Source: Thermoplasmata archaeon (lineage in GTDB: Archaea > Thermoplasmatota > Thermoplasmata > Thermoplasmatales > Thermoplasmataceae). Taken from it: a stretch of DNA of 11,230 nucleotides. The DNA is taken from the NCBI GenBank assembly GCA_021797955.1, contig JAJZYV010000022.1, positions 1 through 11,230 on the forward strand. Reading direction: 5' to 3'. A model generated the notes under the pieces. The model saw only the letters and a list, made by a program, of their open reading frames with translations. It searched no databases and was not told the origin of the DNA. Each line of letters opens with the position of its first letter. Position 1 is the first letter of the stretch. A program made the position numbers and the translations under genes. This document shows positions 4,592 to 11,230 of this stretch, piece after piece.

Positions 4592-6589
4592 ATGGTTGTT
4601 GATAGAACAAGAGAGAAGATAAATTTTGACGAGGCTCCCAAGAACACAAGTTTTTCGGTCAAAAATATGGACAGGTCTGCAGATCCTTTCAAGGACTTCT
4701 ACAGGTTTGCTAATGGCCTATGGATTGATAACAATCCAATTCCCGAAGATAAGTCTAGATGGGGGGCTTTCAATGAATTGGAAGATTCCAATATTTATAA
4801 ACTTGGAAAAATACTTGAAGAGTGCGCTTTTTCGAAGCGCGAAAAGAGCAGTATAGAAAAGATGGTGGGAGACTTTTACCTTTCAGTACTGGATAGGGAA
4901 AAAATGGAAAATGTGAAATTTAACCCCATTAAGAACCTGATGGAGTTGATTGATGAAACAAAAAATAAAGAGGATATGGCAAAAGTTGTGCATTTATTGC
5001 ATTCTCACGGAATATCTGCCCTATTTGCTCCATATTCTATGGCCGATGAAAAAAATAGTTCGATTTATTCGTTTTATATTTATCAGGGAGGGCTGTCTCT
5101 TCCTGACAGGGATTACTACTTAAGTGATAATTTCACTGAAATCAAGGGGTATTACTTTAAACACATCAAGAAGATGTTCGCAATGTATGGATTCAAGGAA
5201 GATCAGGCTGAAACCCACGCAAACTCTGTTTTGAAGATAGAAAACGAAATAGCAACCATTAATAGACCGCAGGCAGATCTGAGAGATACAGAGAAAAACT
5301 ACAATAGGATAAATAGGGATGAACTAAACAGCAGATTTGAAATTTTAAATTTAAACAGGTATTTGGAATTGGCCGAAGTCCCCAAGAGCGAGTATATTGT
5401 AGTGGGACAACCTGAAGTTATAGAGGGCATTGGAAAAATTCTAGGAAAATACCCCATAGACGAAATAAAGTCCTACCTGAAATGGAATGTGTTACATTTC
5501 GGTGCTCCATATCTTCACGAAGAAGCTGAAATGGAGAGCTTTGATTTCTTCAATAGAAAGCTGATGGGCCAGGCTGAACCTGAAAAAAGATGGAAAAAAG
5601 CTGTTAAAATTGTAGACAGAAGTATTGGGGAAGCATTGGGCCAGCTGTATGTGGAAAGAGAATTTGGCCAAGATGCTAGGGAAAGAATGGAAACAATGGT
5701 AAACGATATCAGGGAAGTTTTTGCTGAAAGACTGAAAAATTTATCCTGGATGACTGAAGAAACAAAACAAAAAGCTCTTGAAAAATTCTCAAAGTTCAGG
5801 CCAAAAATAGGCTTTCCGAGCAAGTGGATAGACTATTCCCCAATCAAAGTTGATCCTGAGGATCTTGTAGGAAATGTCATGAGATCAGAAATTTTTGAAT
5901 TCCATAGATCAACCTCAAGGGTAAACGAGAAGGTTGACAGGGAACTCTGGTATATGACACCTCCAACTGTGAATGCGTATTTTTCTCCAACAGAGAATGA
6001 AATTGTGTTTCCAGCGGGGATTCTACAACCACCGTTTTTTGATAAGGACATGGATGATGCAGTAAATTATGGTGGAATTGGAGGTGTGATTTCTCATGAG
6101 ATTACACATGGATTCGACGACCAGGGAAGAACATTTGATGCCGATGGTAATATCAGAGACTGGTGGACGGAAAAAGATGCTGATAATTTCAAAGAAAAGG
6201 CTCAAAGGGTTGTGGAACAGTATGAAGCAGACGAAGTCCTTCCTAAACTTCACGTAAATGGAAAGCTTACACTTGGCGAAAATATTGCAGATCTTGGAGG
6301 TGTCACCATTGCTTTTGAAGCTCTGCAAAGAAGATTGGCTAAAGAACCTGCCATGAGAAAGAGAGTTGATGGTTTTACTCCGGAACAAAGATTTTTCCTT
6401 TCGTGGGCACAGATCTGGAAGGGTAACGCAAGAGAACAGGAGATAAGAAGGAGGATAGCGATTGATCCCCACTCACCGTCCAATTTCAGAGGATCAATAC
6501 CTCCGAAAAACCATGAAAAGTTTGAAGAAAACTTCAAGGAATTTTCAAAACTTCAAAAAACTGATATTGAAAAAATACTGATATGGTAA
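4592..6589 (+). CDS. pepO: M13 (neprilysin/PepO) family zinc endopeptidase
   Basis: This 665-residue protein is a full-length M13 metallopeptidase that cleaves peptides, in bacterial PepO mostly oligopeptides. The N-terminal M13 domain starts at about residue 30 (DPFKDFYRFANGLWIDNNPI, 31-50) and includes SLPDRDYYL (169-177). The catalytic domain has NAYFSP (461-466), EIVFPAGILQPPFF (470-483), the zinc motif HEITH at 502-506 with catalytic Glu503 followed by GFDDQGR, the third zinc ligand Glu563 in GENIADLGG (562-570), and the substrate-binding DPHSPSNFRG (625-634) with His627 and Arg633. All key residues are present. Unlike neprilysin there is no membrane anchor or signal peptide, so the enzyme should be cytosolic and may help degrade peptides released by larger proteases. 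It has its own promoter and a following T run, so it appears monocistronic. M13 enzymes seem uncommon in archaea, so ancient transfer from bacteria is possible. Confidence 0.95.
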   Translation: MVVDRTREKINFDEAPKNTSFSVKNMDRSADPFKDFYRFANGLWIDNNPIPEDKSRWGAFNELEDSNIYKLGKILEECAFSKREKSSIEKMVGDFYLSVLDREKMENVKFNPIKNLMELIDETKNKEDMAKVVHLLHSHGISALFAPYSMADEKNSSIYSFYIYQGGLSLPDRDYYLSDNFTEIKGYYFKHIKKMFAMYGFKEDQAETHANSVLKIENEIATINRPQADLRDTEKNYNRINRDELNSRFEILNLNRYLELAEVPKSEYIVVGQPEVIEGIGKILGKYPIDEIKSYLKWNVLHFGAPYLHEEAEMESFDFFNRKLMGQAEPEKRWKKAVKIVDRSIGEALGQLYVEREFGQDARERMETMVNDIREVFAERLKNLSWMTEETKQKALEKFSKFRPKIGFPSKWIDYSPIKVDPEDLVGNVMRSEIFEFHRSTSRVNEKVDRELWYMTPPTVNAYFSPTENEIVFPAGILQPPFFDKDMDDAVNYGGIGGVISHEITHGFDDQGRTFDADGNIRDWWTEKDADNFKEKAQRVVEQYEADEVLPKLHVNGKLTLGENIADLGGVTIAFEALQRRLAKEPAMRKRVDGFTPEQRFFLSWAQIWKGNAREQEIRRRIAIDPHSPSNFRGSIPPKNHEKFEENFKEFSKLQKTDIEKILIW

Positions 6590-6608
6590 ATTTCATTCAG
6601 CCAATTAA

Positions 6609-6615
6609 TTTTTTT
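6609..6615 (+). terminator. T-run terminator of the M13 peptidase gene
   Basis: Seven T begin 20 bases after the stop codon, followed by ATTTA and, at 6629-6633, another five T. There is no strong hairpin, which fits intrinsic termination in archaea. Confidence 0.5.
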
Positions 6616-6760
6616 ATTTAAGGTGTACTTTTTGGGTAATTTAGGGCTTGTAACAAATGAAAAGGAATTACTTTAATTATTGCGTGAAGATATATGAAAA
6701 GATGTATTGTTTCAAATTCCTGTCGGTATTCCATCTATGTAATCGTATAGAAATTATTGG

Positions 6761-6775
6761 TATAAGAATAAAAAA
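6761..6775 (+). promoter_or_regulatory. TATA-like region for the phosphodiesterase gene
   Basis: TATAAGAATAAAAAA precedes the ATG at 6796; its two AT-rich halves are centred about 32 and 25 bases away. This spacing favours the ATG at 6796 over the upstream TTG at 6787 or the ATG at 6820. Confidence 0.4.
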
Positions 6776-6795
6776 CATTAGGAATATTGTTTAAG

Positions 6796-7497
6796 ATGCA
6801 TCAGGAAAAAGCAAATATAATGGTTATTGCACATCGTGGTGGCGCTGGACTAGCATTTGAGAATACGATTGAAGCCTTCATAAACGGAGAGAAGTTAGGC
6901 GCTGATGCAATTGAGTGTGATGTTCACCTGACTAAGGATATGAAACTGGTTGTTATTCACGATCCGGATTTGAAAAGAATTGCTGGAGTGGATGAAAAAA
7001 TTTCTGAACTTAATTTGAACGAAATTAAGAAGATTAAGATCGGTGAGGATGGATTCATTCCAACATTGCAGGAAGTTCTGGATTCCACAACTATAGCCCT
7101 GATTATAGAACTGAAGTCGCGTAACACCACAAATGAAATTTCCAAACTGCTTCAAAGAAACAGTAAATTGTTGAAGAGAGTTGCAATAATAAGTTTTGAC
7201 CACTGGGTCATTCTTAAGTTGAAAAAGGAATTTCCAGATCTCACCACTGCGCTCCTGATGACAGACATTCCTCCGTCGCCCGAAATTGCTGCAAACTCAT
7301 GCCTGACAGATACGATTTCGTTATATTATAAAGGGATAGATAAGAATTATGTCGACCTCTGCCACAATAAGGGGATCAGAATTAATGTATGGACAGTGAA
7401 CGGGGAAAAGGAGATAAAAGAAATGATAGAAGCTGGTGTTGATGCAATCGCATCGGACAGACCAGATCTTGTGCTTAAGGAACTGGGGCGAAAATAA
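6796..7497 (+). CDS. Glycerophosphodiester phosphodiesterase (GDPD family)
   Basis: This 233-residue enzyme should hydrolyse glycerophosphodiesters to glycerol phosphate and an alcohol, recycling head groups from phospholipid breakdown. It has the single TIM-barrel GDPD domain in full: AHRGG (12-16) with catalytic His13, ENTIEAF (22-28), the metal ligands Glu40 and Asp42 in ECDVHLTKD, the second catalytic His55 in VVIHD, PTLQEVL (89-95), Glu105 in IIELK, INVWTVN (196-202) and the C-terminal strand GVDAIASDRPD (214-224). No signal peptide is present, so it acts in the cytosol like bacterial UgpQ. The open frame reaches a TTG at 6787; I prefer the ATG at 6796 because the TATA-like region is correctly spaced for it. 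Archaeal lipids carry sn-glycerol-1-phosphate, so the natural substrate may differ from that of bacterial enzymes. The stop is only 3 bases from that of the convergent transporter gene. Confidence 0.92.
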   Translation: MHQEKANIMVIAHRGGAGLAFENTIEAFINGEKLGADAIECDVHLTKDMKLVVIHDPDLKRIAGVDEKISELNLNEIKKIKIGEDGFIPTLQEVLDSTTIALIIELKSRNTTNEISKLLQRNSKLLKRVAIISFDHWVILKLKKEFPDLTTALLMTDIPPSPEIAANSCLTDTISLYYKGIDKNYVDLCHNKGIRINVWTVNGEKEIKEMIEAGVDAIASDRPDLVLKELGRK

Positions 7498-7500
7498 AAA
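7491..7500 (-). terminator. T-rich terminator of the MFS gene inside the phosphodiesterase 3' end
   Basis: Read on the minus strand, TTTTTATTTT follows the MFS stop codon immediately. It overlaps the last codons of the convergent phosphodiesterase gene. Confidence 0.45.
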
Positions 7501-8811
7501 TTATTCTGTTAAATTTTCCAATGTTTTTCCCTTTGGTTCAATTTTGAAAGCTAATGTAAATATGAGCGCAATTAATGACAACCCTGCCAGGAAAATTAGC
7601 CCTCCTCCATATCCATAGATGGACGAGAAATACGAGAATGAGAAAATTCCTACTAAAGCGCCTATACGACTTACAGTAGTCCCAAGCCCCTGTGCAGTCG
7701 ATCTTAAGCTTGTTGGAAATAATTCCTGTGGATAGACTAAACTTGTTATTCCCGGTCCAAATTCTTCGAGAATTTCAAAAAAGACGATGATTATGAGGAA
7801 GATAAACACTCCCAATGAATCAATAAGCGATAAGGCGGCCAGTACGAGTGTGATGGTCATTCCTGCAAAACCTACAAGAGTGACAAATCTTCTTCCAGAT
7901 CTGTCTATAAAAACAAAAGTCAAAAAAGCACCAATTACAGCTAGCATTGCGATTATGGATGCATACCCGGATGCACCGCTGACACTTAATCCAAAACCGG
8001 TTTCGAGAATTGTTGGTCCCTCAAGTGCAATTGCATATGTTGCTGCATCCAGAATGAACCAGAATGTAAGAACGAAAATAGTGCTGAAAATATACCTTTT
8101 ATTGAAAAGATCCTTTAAATGATGATTGCTTTGACCAGTTTCATATTCTCCGGGATCATTCCCAACAACTGCTTTAAAGGACACTTTTGCTTCATTCACC
8201 TTTCCCTGACTGATTAGCCATCTTGGAGATTCTGGAACATTTGAACGCAAAACAAGTATCATAATAGCTGGGATAATTCCTACCAGGAACATTATTCTCC
8301 ATCCCAGATCACCAAACTGCGAGAAAAGAAAACCCGCAAAATATGAGAACGCTGCGCCTATAAACCAGAAAACGCCGTTGATTGTGAGCAATTTACCTCG
8401 TTGCTTCGCAGGCGCGTATTCAGAAATTATAGTGGGGCTGATTGCATAGTCCACTCCTATTGCCACACCCAGCAATAACCTGAAGACCAAAATTTCTGCA
8501 AATGACGTCGAGATGGCAGCCAAAACAGTAAATGCGATGAAAAGTAGCATGTCCCACATATAAAGATATTTTCGTCCCTTCCTATCAGCTAAAAGTCCAC
8601 CAGAAATACCCCCAAACACCATTCCGAGTAAGGTGGAACCTAACAGAAGTGTCACATCTAATGAACTCAAAAGAAATTCTGGCTTTAGGAGGAGTACAGC
8701 CACTGAGATTATACCAAGATCATATCCGTCCAGAAAGCCTCCACCAGAAGAGAGTGCAGTGATTTTTAAATGTGTGGACTTCAATTCGCTCTCATTCATT
8801 TCGTTTAGCAT
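7501..8811 (-). CDS. MFS transporter, sugar porter / metabolite:proton symporter type
   Basis: This protein of 436 residues has the twelve-helix plan of the major facilitator superfamily and probably imports a sugar, polyol or organic acid with protons. Sugar-porter signatures are in order: FLDGYDLGIIS (26-36) in helix 1, GGLLADRKGRK (71-81) between helices 2 and 3, RLLLGVAIG (111-119) in helix 4, EYAPAKQRG (131-139) between helices 4 and 5, PESPRWL (193-199) before the central loop, DRSGRR (303-308) between helices 8 and 9, and PQELFPTSLRS (361-371) at helix 10. It ends in a short tail with KGKTLENL, like sugar porters. The substrate cannot be read from these motifs. The frame extends to a GTG at 8815-8817, but I prefer the ATG at 8809-8811, which has a TATA-like box 25 bases upstream. 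The gene is alone, convergent with the phosphodiesterase and divergent from the hydrolase. Confidence 0.92.
   Translation of the reverse strand: MLNEMNESELKSTHLKITALSSGGGFLDGYDLGIISVAVLLLKPEFLLSSLDVTLLLGSTLLGMVFGGISGGLLADRKGRKYLYMWDMLLFIAFTVLAAISTSFAEILVFRLLLGVAIGVDYAISPTIISEYAPAKQRGKLLTINGVFWFIGAAFSYFAGFLFSQFGDLGWRIMFLVGIIPAIMILVLRSNVPESPRWLISQGKVNEAKVSFKAVVGNDPGEYETGQSNHHLKDLFNKRYIFSTIFVLTFWFILDAATYAIALEGPTILETGFGLSVSGASGYASIIAMLAVIGAFLTFVFIDRSGRRFVTLVGFAGMTITLVLAALSLIDSLGVFIFLIIIVFFEILEEFGPGITSLVYPQELFPTSLRSTAQGLGTTVSRIGALVGIFSFSYFSSIYGYGGGLIFLAGLSLIALIFTLAFKIEPKGKTLENLTE
7514..7528 (+). terminator. Possible T-rich terminator of the phosphodiesterase gene
   Basis: Four T (7514-7517) and five T (7524-7528) begin 17 bases after the phosphodiesterase stop. 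They lie inside the 3' coding region of the MFS gene, so plus-strand transcripts must include some MFS antisense. Confidence 0.35.
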
Positions 8812-8830
8812 AATCACCCTATGGGAATGA

Positions 8831-8840
8831 CATAATAATC
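8831..8840 (-). promoter_or_regulatory. TATA-like box for the MFS gene
   Basis: The minus strand reads GATTATTATG, centred 25 bases before the ATG at 8811. This fits a leaderless mRNA starting at that ATG and excludes the upstream GTG. Confidence 0.4.
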
Positions 8841-8960
8841 TTTTAGATGCATATACTATTGAGATTACTTACAATTCATATGAGGAAATTTACCGAAATC
8901 TACTATTAAATGCAGAGGAAATTGGGGATTTAGATTGAGATCAATGCAGGCTGAAAGAGA

Positions 8961-8970
8961 ATAATAATTA
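8961..8970 (+). promoter_or_regulatory. TATA-like box for the hydrolase gene
   Basis: ATAATAATTA is centred about 26 bases before the ATG at 8992, again without a Shine-Dalgarno site. It shares a 180-base divergent region with the MFS promoter; that region holds nothing else I can support. Confidence 0.45.
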
Positions 8971-8991
8971 AGATGGTACTAATAACAAAAA

Positions 8992-9732
8992 ATGAAACAA
9001 TATCTTTTCGAGACTTCATGGGGAGAGTTATCCTATAAGCTTAAGGAAGGAGATTTCACTCTAGTTCTAATTCATGGATTCACAGCTTCTTCGGATATCT
9101 GGAACGGATTAGTTGGGCATTTAGACAATAGTTTCGGCATTGTAGCAATAGATCTCTTTGGACATGGTAATAGTCCAGCTCCAAAGGTAACCACTAATAT
9201 TTCCAGTATAGGTGAACTGATCAGAATACAGTGCGATGCCATATACGAGTTGATGGAACATTTGAAAATCGATAAATATCACTTGATCGGTAGTTCCATG
9301 GGAGGTTGGATTTCCTTGGAACTGGCTACAAAATACAAACTGCCTGAGAAGTGCGTCCTGATAGATTCATTTGGAGGACTTCAAACCACTGATCAGAATT
9401 TTTCACAGAGTGTATCAAGGCTTTTCAGCGAATTTTCTGAATTGAATCCTGATATGTTAAAACTCATAGCAGGTGCCATGGCAAATTCAAAGCAATCTGA
9501 TCTGGATATTAGTGAAGAAACGGTTAAAAAAGCGATCTTTCCAATTTCATTTATCTGGGGAGAAGATGATGAAATCTTCAATGTCCAATATGGGAAGACG
9601 CTTTCTGATAAGTTCAGTAACTCTGAGTTCCATGTTGTAAAGGGAAGTAGCCATGTGCCATTCAGAGAAAATCCTGGGAAAGTGGGAAAACTGATTGACG
9701 AATTTCTTAACGGGAGTACGGGATTGAAATAG
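8992..9732 (+). CDS. Alpha/beta hydrolase fold protein
   Basis: This 246-residue cytosolic protein has a complete alpha/beta hydrolase fold and probably acts on an ester, lactone or similar bond. Residues are in canonical order: the oxyanion-hole motif HGF (28-30), the strand and turn AIDLFGHGNS (52-61), the nucleophile elbow Gly100-Ser-Ser102-Met-Gly104 followed by Gly, the acidic residue Asp193 in WGEDD (189-193), and the catalytic histidine His221 in GSSHVPF (218-224). The lid between about residues 128 and 183 is short and helical. These features resemble the MhpC, BphD and esterase branch, but the lid does not identify a substrate. There is no signal peptide or lipobox. The gene has its own promoter and diverges from the MFS gene; the next strong gene starts 226 bases later, so no shared pathway is evident. 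Confidence 0.9.
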   Translation: MKQYLFETSWGELSYKLKEGDFTLVLIHGFTASSDIWNGLVGHLDNSFGIVAIDLFGHGNSPAPKVTTNISSIGELIRIQCDAIYELMEHLKIDKYHLIGSSMGGWISLELATKYKLPEKCVLIDSFGGLQTTDQNFSQSVSRLFSEFSELNPDMLKLIAGAMANSKQSDLDISEETVKKAIFPISFIWGEDDEIFNVQYGKTLSDKFSNSEFHVVKGSSHVPFRENPGKVGKLIDEFLNGSTGLK

Positions 9733-9776
9733 TTCTAACAACAATAAGATATTGATTCTTTAACATTCAAAGGAGA

Positions 9777-9947
9777 ATGATCAATCTGGTAATCTGCAAT
9801 CCTGATAAAAGCATAGTCGCCAAATCAAAATTTGAAAAACTCATTAAGAATATCATCATCCACAGAGCTGAAATTAATTATTTTTTGAAGTTTAATTGGA
9901 GTGGTTCAAAATTTGGACTCTTTTCACGGTTAAATAAACCGGTCTAA
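9777..9947 (+). CDS. Possible small ORF of 56 codons before the ABC gene
   Basis: An ATG at 9777 opens a 56-codon frame ending in TAA at 9945-9947. The product is basic and rich in Lys, Ile, Asn and Phe, with a possible helix around FEKLIKNIIIHRAEINYFLK (19-38) and no membrane segment. I recognise no family. AAAGGAG precedes the ATG by a single base, too close for a normal ribosome site; a TATA-like ATAAGATATT at 9745-9754 is centred about 27 bases upstream. The last codons overlap the TATA box of the ABC ATPase gene at 9930-9938. It may be a real small gene, or chance in an AT-rich gap. Confidence 0.25.
   Translation: MINLVICNPDKSIVAKSKFEKLIKNIIIHRAEINYFLKFNWSGSKFGLFSRLNKPV
9930..9938 (+). 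promoter_or_regulatory. TATA box for the ABC transporter operon
   Basis: TTAAATAAA is centred exactly 25 bases before the ATG at 9959 and no Shine-Dalgarno site follows, predicting a leaderless mRNA covering the ATPase and permease genes. Confidence 0.55.
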
Positions 9948-9958
9948 ATACATATTTA

Positions 9959-10747
9959 ATGATAAACCTGAACGCGGTAGATGTCAGTTATGACGTTAAG
10001 GGCGGAAAAAAAGCATTGGAGTCCATTAATCTTAATGTTGATGGTGATAAGGTTGTCGTCATTGGTTCGAACGGATCCGGCAAAACAACTCTTATCAAGG
10101 TGATACTTGGCCTCGTTAATGCATTGAATGGAGAGGTTCTCTTAAATGGGAAAAATGTGAGAAATATATCAGGGGAAACTGGGGTTTCAACAAATCTTTC
10201 GGATGTTTATCGTTTAATCAATGTTACGGTTTATGATATTATATCTTTGTATTCAAAATTGAAAGGGTACAAACCGGATGAGCCTTTGAATCTAATTTCC
10301 GAATTTGATCTTAAAGATATCCTAGCTAAGAGAATATACCAGCTAAGTTCCGGTGAGCAAAAGATGGTTGGAAATATTCTTGCACTTTCCTTTTCTCCTA
10401 AGACTGTTCTTCTTGATGAGCCTTTTGACAATATCGACCAGGGGAGGAGGATTCGCCTGATCAGACATATCAAGGCTTTGGACTCTGAAGTTCTAATGAA
10501 TACACACGAATTGGATCTACTTTCCAAACTTAGCAACTGGAAAATGTGTTTTATTATAGAGGGGAAGCTGTATGGAAAATATGATCTCTCAATGCTCGAT
10601 TCACTCTATATAACCCCTGGTGAAGAGTCCGGGAATCTTGGAGTTATTAAGACAAGTTTTGGCATCTATTCAGTAACATTTGGAAGAGGTAAAGTAAAAA
10701 TATCCTCTGCTCCAAGTCTGAATTCCCTGCTTGATGGGGTGGAATAA
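9959..10747 (+). CDS. ABC transporter ATP-binding protein
   Basis: This 262-residue ATPase powers an ABC transporter; the membrane gene next to it suggests an ABC-2 type exporter, with no binding protein in view. The Walker A motif is GSNGSGKTT (36-44) with Lys42, the signature is LSSGEQ (129-134), Walker B is TVLLDEP (149-155) with catalytic Glu154, followed by the D-loop FDNID, and the switch histidine is His183 in NTHE. The Q-loop is unusual: where most family members have a glutamine, the region GVSTNLSDVYRL (75-86) has none, with Thr78 or Asn79 in its place. Residues after about 205 form a C-terminal extension rich in Gly and Ser that is not part of the core domain. The cargo cannot be deduced. 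The permease follows directly after the stop codon in the same reading frame, so the two are surely cotranscribed. Confidence 0.92.
   Translation: MINLNAVDVSYDVKGGKKALESINLNVDGDKVVVIGSNGSGKTTLIKVILGLVNALNGEVLLNGKNVRNISGETGVSTNLSDVYRLINVTVYDIISLYSKLKGYKPDEPLNLISEFDLKDILAKRIYQLSSGEQKMVGNILALSFSPKTVLLDEPFDNIDQGRRIRLIRHIKALDSEVLMNTHELDLLSKLSNWKMCFIIEGKLYGKYDLSMLDSLYITPGEESGNLGVIKTSFGIYSVTFGRGKVKISSAPSLNSLLDGVE
10735..10741 (+). promoter_or_regulatory. Possible Shine-Dalgarno site of the permease gene
   Basis: GGGGTGG ends 6 bases before the TTG at 10748. It lies inside the last codons of the ATPase gene and would allow the coupled start at TTG. Confidence 0.4.
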
Positions 10748-11230
10748 TTGATCGAAAAGTACTATTTCAAAGCACTGGCATTCAACAAATCCTTGTGGGG
10801 TTGGGGAGTAGGATTCATGATGTTCTGGATAGTTATGGGAGCATATGTTTTTAACTCTCCAGGTTCATTTTCATCAACTGGATCTGCGATGGAATATTCT
10901 GCGGGATGGATTGCCTTTATAAACTTGCTTTCCTCAACAACCGTATCTATTTCAGTAGCTAATTCTGTCTATTATGCAAATGCATCTCTGGTATACACCT
11001 CTAAATTCACTAAACTCAAACCAACAAAATATATGGTTGACCTCATTACGCCAACAATTGTAGTTAACCTTGTAATAGGATCAATAGTGCTTTTACTGAG
11101 TTCGGAATTATTTTCTTTGAGGGCTGGGTTCAGTATTTACCCGCAGCAGATTCTACTTTTTTTGGGTTTGCTTTTGATTACAGGTCTGTTTATGTTTCTT
11201 GTTGGCGTCAGCCTCGTATTGCTGGCCAAC
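10748..11230 (+). CDS. ABC transporter permease (probable ABC-2 type), 3' end cut by the window edge
   Basis: An open frame runs from a TTG at 10748 to the end of the window, 161 codons without a stop. The product begins MIEKYYFKALAFNKSLWGWG if TTG is read as Met: a short amphipathic N-terminus followed by membrane helices at about 17-35, 53-72, 99-118 and 135-160. Segments such as ANSVYYANASLVYTSKF (71-87) resemble the cytoplasmic loop of archaeal ABC-2 type permeases, which have about six helices in 250-280 residues, so roughly 40 percent is missing. TTG is the only start that keeps the N-terminal helix with a ribosome site nearby; the next Met codons, at residues 24 and 25, lie inside helix 1. 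The TTG directly follows the ATPase stop in the same frame, so translation is probably coupled. Substrate unknown. Confidence 0.8.
   Translation, partial: MIEKYYFKALAFNKSLWGWGVGFMMFWIVMGAYVFNSPGSFSSTGSAMEYSAGWIAFINLLSSTTVSISVANSVYYANASLVYTSKFTKLKPTKYMVDLITPTIVVNLVIGSIVLLLSSELFSLRAGFSIYPQQILLFLGLLLITGLFMFLVGVSLVLLAN

Noticed and set aside
6023..6537. Long reverse-strand frames (up to 149 codons) under the peptidase gene.
   Set aside because: They overlap the conserved catalytic region of a clear M13 gene and show Ser/Phe/Ile-rich composition typical of antisense shadows.
6657..6794. Plus-strand ORF of 45 codons before the phosphodiesterase gene.
   Set aside because: No ribosome site or TATA box at the right spacing, composition follows AT richness, and it runs through the likely promoter of the next gene.

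Overview
This window looks like ordinary chromosome from an AT-rich acidophilic archaeon, most likely of the Thermoplasmatales (Thermoplasma, Ferroplasma or Cuniculiplasma type). Three things point there. Most starts have an archaeal TATA-like box centred about 25 bases upstream and no Shine-Dalgarno site, which suggests leaderless mRNAs. Runs of T follow several genes, as in archaeal termination. The acetyltransferase at 2481-2966 closely resembles, from memory, the structurally characterised Thermoplasma acidophilum PaiA. The assignment is inferred from these features and no database search was run.

Layout. Positions 1-156 hold the start of a small DUF5678-like protein on the minus strand. 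Upstream of it (178-419, minus) are broken reading frames that look like a decayed HEPN-domain gene. Then comes a two-gene plus-strand operon (508-2131): an NRAMP-superfamily transporter with non-canonical metal-site motifs, and a 68-residue single-span membrane protein. A 349-base stretch with no convincing gene follows. Next are two minus-strand genes, a PaiA-type GNAT acetyltransferase and a DUF2283 protein, then two plus-strand genes, an AqpM-like aquaporin (3697-4428) and a cytosolic M13 metallopeptidase (4592-6589). A glycerophosphodiester phosphodiesterase (plus) and an MFS sugar-porter-type transporter (minus) converge with only 3 bases between their stop codons. The right part has an alpha/beta hydrolase, a possible 56-residue ORF, and an ABC exporter: the ATPase (9959-10747) and the first 161 codons of its permease, cut by the window edge.

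How the genes relate. The only clear operons are the NRAMP pair and the ABC pair. The other genes mostly carry their own promoter and look like a series of monocistronic housekeeping, transport and hydrolysis genes. Metal, water or small-solute, sugar and ABC transport are all represented, and the peptidase, phosphodiesterase and hydrolase lack evident secretion signals and should be cytosolic. Glycerol passage through the aquaporin and glycerol phosphate release by the phosphodiesterase could be linked, but the promoters do not show it.

I found no CRISPR array, tRNA, rRNA, complete insertion sequence or recognisable defence operon. The points most worth a second look are the altered NRAMP motifs with the small partner gene, the inverted repeat in the NRAMP promoter, the HEPN-like relic, the interlocked 3' ends at 7490-7530, and the ABC permease that starts with TTG directly after, and in frame with, the ATPase stop codon.
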